A DNA stretch of 64,000 nt from Hyphomonas chukchiensis. GTDB lineage: Bacteria; Pseudomonadota; Alphaproteobacteria; Caulobacterales; Hyphomonadaceae. The position numbers were made by a program, and so were the translations under genes. The notes beneath the pieces are model-generated. The model did no database searches, had not been told where the DNA came from, and saw only the letters and a list, made by a program, of their open reading frames with translations. Of this stretch, positions 1 to 6,060 are shown one piece after another. The stretch covers positions 124,001 through 188,000 of the forward strand of contig NZ_AWFG01000041.1 in assembly GCF_000682695.1 (NCBI RefSeq), given 5' to 3'. Each line of letters opens with the position of its first letter. Position 1 is the first letter of the stretch.

Positions 1-545
1 GTCACATCGAATACATCCCGTACGGACTTCCCCTCGACTTGAGGATGTCCATGAACAGTTCCGTAAGCATATAAACTTTGTGCCACGTGAACCAGGGAGG
101 GGAATCTCACAACGGAGTTATACTCCGGGCTAAGAAAAGTAGTGCTTTTGGAGTCAGGGGATAAATGGGTTTGCGAGCGACTGGCGCAGAACAAGAAACA
201 TGGAATGTGAGTGCGGTCTATGAAATCTGTTATCAGAACGTCTTTGACGCCTTCGCTAATGACCATACCTATTTTCGCTGCATCTGCACGCTTTCTCTCT
301 TCTTCGGCAGGTATATCACCATTGCCGACTTCCATCCTTTCTAAAACGGTTTCTCCGCTTGCCTCATCCCGGTCCCCAATATTTCTGTCGCCAGTAGCAA
401 CTTCCAATAGGCGGTAAAGCCGAGCGTTTCCGATTCTGAATGAACCGCCGGCGAGTTTGTCCGTAAACTGTGAGGATAGATACTTGTATACTGGAACATC
501 CAAGGCTGCGTTTGTGCGTTGATTGTCCACGTACCAAATCTCCAA
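1..545 (-). CDS. Hypothetical protein, 5' part only (runs off left edge)
   Basis: The minus strand is open from about 545 to the window edge, 181 codons with no stop, so only the N-terminal part is present. The start is uncertain: TTG at 543-545 gives MEIWYVDNQ with TTG read as Met then GAG; GTG at 561-563 or GTG at 525 are alternatives, and none has a strong Shine-Dalgarno. The protein begins with a region containing LDVPVYKYLSSQF, then a charged Glu/Lys-rich middle, then FLFCASRS and YNSVVRF near the edge. This layout recalls uncharacterised proteins seen in accessory regions, but I do not recognise a named family. Base and codon use is visibly more AT-rich than the neighbouring thioesterase and nuclease genes, suggesting transfer. 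Function unknown. Confidence 0.6.
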   Translation of the reverse strand, partial: MEIWYVDNQRTNAALDVPVYKYLSSQFTDKLAGGSFRIGNARLYRLLEVATGDRNIGDRDEASGETVLERMEVGNGDIPAEEERKRADAAKIGMVISEGVKDVLITDFIDRTHIPCFLFCASRSQTHLSPDSKSTTFLSPEYNSVVRFPSLVHVAQSLYAYGTVHGHPQVEGKSVRDVFDV

Positions 546-546
546 A

Positions 547-1116
547 TTATGTCGGCTTGCCACTATAGCTTATTCTAATCTTCGTGCCTTCGTTGGCTTC
601 AATACAATGGTGTCTTCGCTTGTAGTAGAGTGGGTTGTTATTGCGGCTATTCTGTGATCGGCGCCGCGCGCTATTATGAGCCCCCTTCCGCAAAACCATC
701 TGCGTACACCGGAACAGCGCCATACGCTTTCCCGTGTCGGCGTGGGTGACTTCGCAGTGCCAGACCTGGGTGGCGCCGCCGATGTGGACCGGGGTGGCGC
801 GGGCGTGGACGCGGCCTTCGAGCGCGGTGGCGAAGAAGTTTGATTTCAGCTCGATCGTGGTGAAGCCGCTGGCCGTGTCTGACACGTTGGCGAGCGTGCC
901 ATAGCCGCAGAGCGAGTCCGCGAGCGTCACCACGCTGCCGGCATGGAGGAAGCCATTGGGGGCGTGGTGCGTGGGCACAATGTCGAAATGGCCTTCGACG
1001 CGGCCGCGCTCCATCACCGTGACGACAAGGCCGAGATGGCCGGGGAGATTGCCCTCGCCACGCTGGGTGAAGGCGGCGGCGCTGACCTGGTCGTCAGGCA
1101 GGAGATAGGACGTCAT
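547..1116 (-). CDS. PaaI-family hotdog thioesterase with a foreign C-terminal tail
   Basis: Residues 1-146 match a PaaI/YbgC-like hotdog-fold acyl-CoA thioesterase: the HAPNGFLHAGSVVTLAD segment is the typical catalytic loop and helix, followed by the ELKSNFFATALEG strand region and a final strand ending MVLRKG. Such proteins hydrolyse acyl-CoA or aryl-CoA thioesters in the cytoplasm; the substrate cannot be told. Start is taken at the second ATG (MTSYLL), with GGAG six bases upstream. The family normally ends near residue 145. Here about 43 extra residues, rich in Arg/Asn and unlike the family, follow and end at 547. The base composition changes at the same place (about 679), so the native 3' end was probably replaced by inserted DNA. 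Catalytic parts look intact. Confidence 0.8.
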   Translation of the reverse strand: MTSYLLPDDQVSAAAFTQRGEGNLPGHLGLVVTVMERGRVEGHFDIVPTHHAPNGFLHAGSVVTLADSLCGYGTLANVSDTASGFTTIELKSNFFATALEGRVHARATPVHIGGATQVWHCEVTHADTGKRMALFRCTQMVLRKGAHNSARRRSQNSRNNNPLYYKRRHHCIEANEGTKIRISYSGKPT

Positions 1117-1197
1117 GCGGGGCTCCATGGAAGGGCGTGTGATGCCCCCTATGAAAGCCGCCGCAGGGCCGCGCGCAAGGCGTGACGTCGGGCGAGC

Positions 1198-2172
1198 CTA
1201 TGCGGGGCGCAGCAGCAGGCGGTAGAGCATGGGATAATGGTCCGAGCCGCAGGCTTTCAGGCGGCGGATCTGCTTGATATCGAAATCGTCGGTGGCGAAG
1301 ACATGGTCGAGGGGCCAGGCGAGGACCGGGTTGCCCGCGCCGAAGGAATTGTAGAGGCCGCGCCCGCGCTTGGGGTCGCAGAGGCTGGCGTGGTCCTTGA
1401 ACTGGCGCACCATCCATGACCAGCCGACTTCGTTGAAGTCTCCCATCACGAGGGCGGGGCGTTCCTGCTGGCGCAGCTCGTCGGCGACGATCATCAGCTC
1501 GTCATCGAGATATTCCGTGTCGTCGCGCGGGCGGGGCGGGCGCGGATGGATGCAGTAGAGGCGCACTTCGCGGCCGCCCGCCTCAATGTCGATGGTGAGG
1601 GAGGGGACGTGGCTCTGGCAGAGATAGCGCTCCTGCACGCGCGCGATGGGGAAGCGCGAATAGACGAGGAGGCCGTTATGTTCCTCCTTGGGCAGAAGGC
1701 TTGTGTGGGGATAGGTTTCTTCGAGCGAGCGCAGGGCGCTGCGCCAGCGGGCATTGGTTTCCGAGAGGAACACGACGTCGGCATCGGCCTCGCGGATGCG
1801 GGCGCGGACGGCGTCCTCGTCGGTATTCTCCTGCAGGACATTGAGGAGGAGGACGGAGAGGCCCGTGCCCTCGGCGCCGGGGAGGGCGGTGTCCATTTCC
1901 AGCGGGCGGCCGCTTGTATAGGGCCAGAGGTCTGCCGCGCAGGTGACGAAGGCGGCGGCATAGGCGAGCATCAGCAGGGCGGCGGGCAGGCTGTCCACGC
2001 CGTAGAGGAACAGGAACAGCGCGGCGACGATGATGAGGGCGATGCAGGTCTGCTGGCGGCCATAGACCCAGACGCGGAGCCACCAGATCTCGGTTTTGAA
2101 CTTGGGAACGAAGGCGGCGAAGAGGCCAAGCGCGCCCAGCAGGTAGAAGGCGGGCTTGAGGAGGGCGAGCAT
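1198..2172 (-). CDS. Membrane-anchored endonuclease/exonuclease/phosphatase-family hydrolase
   Basis: The first ~90 residues hold two to three hydrophobic segments (about 5-22, 40-60 and 62-82). From about residue 100 follows an EEP-fold domain (Pfam Endonuclease/exonuclease/phosphatase, YafD-like). Expected active-site blocks are visible in order: LLLNVLQEN, DVVFLSETN, the YCIHPRPP block, VMGDFNE and GSDHYPM (metal, Asn-Asp and general-base His motifs). This is a metal-dependent phosphodiesterase fold, here tethered to the inner membrane. The substrate could be nucleic acid or a phospholipid/inositol phosphate and is not decided by sequence. It is transcribed toward the thioesterase gene; a strong terminator upstream (2333-2360) isolates it from whatever is transcribed from further right. 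Confidence 0.8.
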   Translation of the reverse strand: MLALLKPAFYLLGALGLFAAFVPKFKTEIWWLRVWVYGRQQTCIALIIVAALFLFLYGVDSLPAALLMLAYAAAFVTCAADLWPYTSGRPLEMDTALPGAEGTGLSVLLLNVLQENTDEDAVRARIREADADVVFLSETNARWRSALRSLEETYPHTSLLPKEEHNGLLVYSRFPIARVQERYLCQSHVPSLTIDIEAGGREVRLYCIHPRPPRPRDDTEYLDDELMIVADELRQQERPALVMGDFNEVGWSWMVRQFKDHASLCDPKRGRGLYNSFGAGNPVLAWPLDHVFATDDFDIKQIRRLKACGSDHYPMLYRLLLRPA

Positions 2173-2326
2173 GGGCGGGCTTTCGGGGCAGGGGAATGCG
2201 GGCGTGCGGGGAGACTACGCGCGGATCACCGAGGGGTTGCGCCGGCCGCGTGGGGGACAGGGCGCGGGCTTTCCGACCGGGATGGGGGCGGGTGTAGATT
2301 GCTCGCCAGAGGACGTAGGGCCCCAA

Positions 2327-2360
2327 CAGAAAAAGACGTGAGCGGTGAGGCTCACGTCTT
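2327..2360 (-). terminator. Intrinsic terminator (minus strand)
   Basis: A perfect 11-bp stem (2333-2343 with 2350-2360, sequence AAGACGTGAGC) encloses a 6-base loop. On the minus strand it is followed by a T-run (complement of the A-run at 2330-2334). It lies upstream of the EEP gene, so it must end a transcript coming from the 2400-3000 region. Confidence 0.8.
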
Positions 2361-3097
2361 CTCTGGTGCATCGAATCGGACTACCGAGACTATGTGCTAG
2401 CACTCGTCGCCGGTCATCTCAGCCACCGGGCGACACTTGATCCGCCGAAACGGGTCTCCTGTCACCTTTCCGGATCCGGCTGGTCGCCTTTTGGGGGCGC
2501 CCATGCTGGGCCCGAGGCCTTCCATCACCCAGGGGCGAAGTTCAGACCTGACCGCCGGAATTTCCAGAGGATTTTCCTTTGGTCCCGTGTTTCGGATCGC
2601 GCCCCGGTCACGGTCTAGGGCTCCTGGTTCAGGGGTCTAGCTCCCCCTCAATCGGTCACCGCCTGCTTTATCCCTTCACTTTACAAGGCCCTTTGCGCGG
2701 CTGCTCTCACAGCCTGGCTCCTGGCCCGGTATCGTCCGGGGACGGTGTGCATCGCCAACGCGCCTTGGGTGGGTGTGCTCCCGTCCTGACTTCGTTGGTT
2801 AACCGAAACGATCTCACCAAAGCCCCGGTGAGTCGAGTCCCTGTCCATCACTTTTTCGCCTCTCGGGGGAGGAATTTCACAGTTTTGCGACGGGTGTGAA
2901 ATTGCTGCGCCGCACACGGATACGAAGCACGAACAGATGCACGGAAAAAGCACGAAAACAGCCCGGAGGATGATGTCAGGTGTCCCTCTCCCTGCCACCC
3001 TGGAGATGGCGATGAATGCTTTTCTTTCAAGAATTGTTCGCGCGCCGGTTTTTCGCATAGTGCGGGGCTCAGGCAGTTCAGGCGGAGGGCGAGCGAC
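2361..3097 (-). other. Gene-poor stretch ending in a terminator; possible structured RNA or small ORF
   Basis: There is no confident protein gene in this stretch, yet the minus strand ends in a strong intrinsic terminator. The minus strand has an open frame from about 2633 to its stop at 2397-2399. The best starts are ATG 2525 (42 aa) or ATG 2504 (35 aa, beginning MGAPKRRPAG, GAAGG about 13 bases upstream). A second small frame on the same strand, starting near 2849 (MDRDSTHRGF), ends near 2681. Arg/Gly codons in these frames include rare CGA, AGG and GGA, which argues against ordinary coding. Several palindromes suggest RNA structure: GTGCTAGCAC (2395-2404), CCGGATCCGG (2470-2479) and a GGGGCG/CGCCCC pairing near 2600 and 2530. 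It does not show the signature bases of RNase P RNA, SRP RNA or alphaproteobacterial tmRNA that I could check. Confidence 0.3.
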
Positions 3098-3514
3098 ATG
3101 TATGCACGGGATGTGGACGCGGCGGCGGAATTCTATCACGGCACACGGGCGGACCTTGGCACGGGAGACCTGATCGGTCCCGGCCACCGCTCCAATTATG
3201 GCAGCCGGCGCGTGGCCAAGCATGTCTATTTTGCCGCGACTCTGGAGGCGGCGATCTGGGGAGCGGAACTGGCGCAGGGCGAGGGGCGCCAGCGCATCTA
3301 CCGCGTCGTGCCGACGGGCGCGTTCGAGGACGACCCCAACCTCACCGATCAGAAATTCCCCGGCAATCCGTCCATGTCCTACCGCACGCGTGATGCGCTG
3401 CGCATCATTGGTGAGGTTGAAACATGGCAGGGCCATGCGCCCGACGTGCTTCAGGCAATGCGTGACCACGTCGCGGAGCTGGCGCGTCAGGGGATCGAAG
3501 CGCTTGATGAGTGA
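3098..3514 (+). CDS. arr: Rifamycin ADP-ribosyltransferase (Arr)
   Basis: This 138-aa protein matches the short Arr family end to end: EFYHGTRADL near the N-terminus, GHRSNYG, VYFAATLEAAIWGAE, EDDPNLTDQKFPGNP, SYRTRDALRI and WQGHAPDVLQAMRDH. Arr transfers ADP-ribose from NAD+ to the C23 hydroxyl of rifamycins and inactivates them. Length is typical for the family. ATG is preceded by GGAGGG at about eight bases. The gene stands alone, convergent with the next gene eleven bases downstream. Codon use is like the GC-rich core, so this looks like a resident chromosomal copy rather than a recent cassette. Whether it confers measurable resistance in this host is not visible. Confidence 0.92.
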   Translation: MYARDVDAAAEFYHGTRADLGTGDLIGPGHRSNYGSRRVAKHVYFAATLEAAIWGAELAQGEGRQRIYRVVPTGAFEDDPNLTDQKFPGNPSMSYRTRDALRIIGEVETWQGHAPDVLQAMRDHVAELARQGIEALDE

Positions 3515-3525
3515 GGAGGGCGCCG

Positions 3526-3747
3526 TCAGACGTCGAGGAAGGAGGCGAGGCTGAGGATGCGGTCGGCGGCGAGGAGTTCGATGCGCTGGCGCAGGGAGGC
3601 GGGCGAGCCCTTCATCTGCTTCTCGGTGACGCGGAAGCTCACGATGATCTCCGTGCCGTCGATGCGGTGCACGGCCCGCACCTTCGCATCACGGTCCTCA
3701 AGGTCGATGGTGACCCCATCGATTTGCCACAGTTCCAGCCGCACCAT
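3526..3747 (-). CDS. Small conserved-looking hypothetical protein (73 aa)
   Basis: A 73-residue cytoplasmic protein starting MVRLELWQIDG at the ATG 3745-3747, with GGAG five bases upstream; the frame can be extended upstream but this start has the ribosome site. It contains a short beta-rich half (IDLEDRDAKVRAVHRID, EIIVSFRVTEKQM) and a C-terminal helix (LRQRIELLAADRILSLASFL). Codon use is GC-rich and core-like. I do not recognise the family. It converges on arr and is the last core-like gene before the AT-richer cassette to its right. Confidence 0.5.
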   Translation of the reverse strand: MVRLELWQIDGVTIDLEDRDAKVRAVHRIDGTEIIVSFRVTEKQMKGSPASLRQRIELLAADRILSLASFLDV

Positions 3748-3885
3748 ATTCTCCAACCACGCGAGTGCCCCTGTCGAGGATACAGCTATTTGGAGAATTG
3801 TCGCGACCGGGCGTGGAAGAAGGTGTGCGTGGAGGTTGAGGGGGTTTGGTAGGTTGGGTTGAGCGAGGTGATTCCCACTCAACGC

Positions 3886-4326
3886 TTACTTCCAATAGCC
3901 AGAGCGCTGTTGTGGTTCTGCAAAAGTATCCGTTACATCATGAAGTCGGTCAGATTTTCTCTTGGCAGAGACATATCCGAGCAGAAACACTAAACCGTAT
4001 AAAACGTAGCAAACCAATCCTGCTGTGAAGGCGCTCGCTAACTGTTCCTGGGGTAGAGATTGGGCGGCACCGAAAGCGATGAAGCCAGAAAACATTCCCA
4101 CGCTTGATGTCAAATATGAGTAACGAGCTAAGGGCTTAGTTTTCCTGACGAAAAGTAGCACTGCGAGACCAAGGATAATGGGCAGGATGGCCATAGTAGA
4201 AGCGGTAACATAGTCCAATATCCGATCAACTTCGACATCACCCGTATTCGCAAAGGGTCGGTTGCAGAAGAAGAACAGCGTTGAGGTTATCAACCAAAGA
4301 GATAGGAATACCAATATCAGGCGCAT
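3886..4326 (-). CDS. Four-TM membrane protein of the RelA/SpoT cassette
   Basis: A 146-aa protein with four hydrophobic segments at about residues 2-20, 42-62, 70-92 and 100-122 and a charged C-terminal tail (about 123-146, ending RSGYWK). The start is the third in-frame ATG, because only it has a good ribosome site (AGGAG six bases upstream). It is the last gene of a three-gene, AT-richer unit: unknown 342-aa protein, RelA/SpoT-domain synthetase, then this gene 75 bases downstream. No family was recognised. By position it may be a membrane effector, sensor or immunity-like partner of the synthetase; that is inference from context only. Confidence 0.65.
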   Translation of the reverse strand: MRLILVFLSLWLITSTLFFFCNRPFANTGDVEVDRILDYVTASTMAILPIILGLAVLLFVRKTKPLARYSYLTSSVGMFSGFIAFGAAQSLPQEQLASAFTAGLVCYVLYGLVFLLGYVSAKRKSDRLHDVTDTFAEPQQRSGYWK

Positions 4327-4401
4327 CGACACTCCTAAACTTCTAACCTGAAGCAAGTGAAGGTTGGATGGCAGAGCGATACCCACCATCATTTGCTGCT
4401 T

Positions 4402-5025
4402 CTAGGGTTTCCTAAACTGCACTATTCTACTTCGAGCGATCTCTTCGAACGCATTGTCTGCGCCCCAAGCCTGAGCAGAGGCAAAAGCTATCTTCCGCTT
4501 ATCGTCAAAGGTTAGTGGCTCGTTTTCTTCTTTATAGTCGAGATCGTGGCTTGCCTCTGACCACGCATGTTGGAAAACCGTCTTGATTTGAAGCTCAAAA
4601 ATCTCAGGTGCTTGGTCGGGCATGCCTTCTACGAGAACGTCTGAGGGCAAAAGCAACACAAAGTGCTTTCCGAAATAGCCAAATTCGTACTCTGAGTTGG
4701 GAGATAATTCCTTCTCCTCAATCGGTGTGAAGTGCGTTTCAACCATCTTGGTGAGCGCCTCCACGTCTGGCCTGTAGAACGTCACTATTCGGGCACCAAC
4801 TACGTCTTGAATTTGTTCAAGCGGATCGCTGTACTTAGCTGAGCCGTCGTTATTGAGTTTTGCGGCTTTCTTGACAAAGCTATCAATTGCCTTGGCCCGG
4901 CACGAAATGCGGTCCACACGCGGTTGTTTTTCGAAGACCTCTTTTAAGTGCAGCTCAAGTCGGGCGGCCAGCGGAACTAAATGTTTCTCTCGGATTTCCT
5001 GATAAGCCTTGTCGAAGCTGATCAT
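4402..5025 (-). CDS. Small RelA/SpoT-domain nucleotide pyrophosphokinase
   Basis: A 207-aa protein that is essentially a lone RelA/SpoT synthetase domain (PF04607). Visible signatures are the ATP-binding RAKAIDS block (R43, K45, S49), DPLEQIQDVVGARI with the Mg-binding Asp about 74, and FELQIKTVFQHAWSEASHDLDY (E144, H153, H160). There is no HD hydrolase, TGS or ACT domain, so it should make, not degrade, a phosphorylated product. Small synthetases include (p)ppGpp makers and also toxic versions that make (p)ppApp or modify tRNA; which applies cannot be read here. It starts in a four-base ATGA overlap with the upstream 342-aa gene, implying strict co-translation. AT-richer than core genes, consistent with horizontal transfer. 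Confidence 0.85.
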   Translation of the reverse strand: MISFDKAYQEIREKHLVPLAARLELHLKEVFEKQPRVDRISCRAKAIDSFVKKAAKLNNDGSAKYSDPLEQIQDVVGARIVTFYRPDVEALTKMVETHFTPIEEKELSPNSEYEFGYFGKHFVLLLPSDVLVEGMPDQAPEIFELQIKTVFQHAWSEASHDLDYKEENEPLTFDDKRKIAFASAQAWGADNAFEEIARSRIVQFRKP

Positions 5026-6050
5026 TTTTCAGCTCCGATCCGACGGCGAACAATTCGCTCATCAACAATTCGCCCGGTCGTTTGAAATTGGGTTTTGTCG
5101 CCGACTTTCTTGGCCTCGAAAACTTCAGCAAACTGAATCGCATCCGCTGTGAGTACCCCTCCATTGTCGAGGACAATGGATCGGTACTTAAAATGCTCCG
5201 AGAACGCGACCGGTGCAAACTTGAAGTTTTCAGAGTAGGTGCCCGGATTTTTCAGGTGAGATTTGATAGCCGCGATGGTCTCAGCGGTGAAATTTAGCTT
5301 TTGAGCTATGTCTTCGATGCTCGTTACGCTTCCAGAAAATTTTGAGAGCAACATGCCAGCGCCAGCTATCTGTTGCTTAACGTCTAAACTCTTTGAGACC
5401 GTTGCAGCTTTCTTCAGCGCTTCAGCCATGCGCTTAGTTCCAGCTACTGACGTCGTAACAAAATCAGACTCTAAGAAATCGAAAATCCAGTACTCGGATG
5501 AAAGCCCGCTTACATCATTGATCTGCTTATCGACTGCCTTTCCTTTCCAAGCGCTGGAAGTCGAGATGACGTTTTTATAGGCGACAGCTTTGTACGAACG
5601 AGCGCTCTTCATGAATACACGTTCGAGATATTCAACTGAGAGCCCGCCGTTCTTCTCGTCAGCGAGTATCCCGCTGTCAGCCGGAAACCTCGAAATTACC
5701 ACCATGGGCTTTCCCTTATAAAGCCCACGAACGAGAAATAGCAGACCCAAGCCGGATCGTTTGGTCGTGACCAATTCCAGTTTGTGCGCAATTTTCGTGG
5801 CGGTCGATAAACTGGGCGTCTCTGAGAACTCTGCGATAAGGTCTCGCGCGGCATTTTTTTGCTTTCCATCGGGCGCCATCTTGAAAACGATATCGATGTT
5901 GCACTCTTGATCAGAGGTCTCGAAAATACCGTTCAACATGTCAAAAAGCTTGCCGCTTTTAGGTAGTACCGTTCCTGCCGTGTTGGATTTTTTAGCGCTT
6001 TTGAGCTCTTTCACTAGGAATGAGCAAATGTGGGTTACCCCATCGGTCAT
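5022..6050 (-). CDS. Unknown 342-aa protein, first gene of the RelA/SpoT cassette
   Basis: A soluble-looking protein without a signal peptide or membrane segment. Residues about 85-150 (LVTTKRSGLGLLFLVRG, VVISRFPADSGILA, LSVEYLERVF) and 165-215 (AWKGKAVDKQIND, YWIFDFLESDF, GTKRMAEAL) look like an alpha/beta core, followed by a helical C-terminal third ending in a basic tail. I do not recognise a named family. The ATG at 6048-6050 has AGGGG seven bases upstream, and that site overlaps the TAG stop of uvrB, so the gene is likely co-transcribed and coupled with uvrB. Its own stop overlaps the RelA/SpoT start by four bases. Codon use is AT-richer than uvrB, indicating an acquired cassette. Confidence 0.75.
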   Translation of the reverse strand: MTDGVTHICSFLVKELKSAKKSNTAGTVLPKSGKLFDMLNGIFETSDQECNIDIVFKMAPDGKQKNAARDLIAEFSETPSLSTATKIAHKLELVTTKRSGLGLLFLVRGLYKGKPMVVISRFPADSGILADEKNGGLSVEYLERVFMKSARSYKAVAYKNVISTSSAWKGKAVDKQINDVSGLSSEYWIFDFLESDFVTTSVAGTKRMAEALKKAATVSKSLDVKQQIAGAGMLLSKFSGSVTSIEDIAQKLNFTAETIAAIKSHLKNPGTYSENFKFAPVAFSEHFKYRSIVLDNGGVLTADAIQFAEVFEAKKVGDKTQFQTTGRIVDERIVRRRIGAEK

Positions 6051-6060
6051 AGATCGGCCC

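Noticed and set aside
211-417. A 68-codon plus-strand frame
   Set aside because: It is antisense to the better supported minus-strand frame 1-545, is Ser-rich and has no ribosome site.
2361-2880. RNase P RNA, SRP RNA or permuted tmRNA in the gene-poor stretch
   Set aside because: The diagnostic bases (GAGGAAAGTCC, GGAAGGAAGC, an ANDN-type tag frame, a CCA-ended T-arm) were not found on either strand.
2681-3469. A 262-codon minus-strand frame overlapping arr
   Set aside because: It lies antisense to a clear arr gene and has no family features; only its last part (near 2681-2849) lies in non-coding DNA and was considered with that region.
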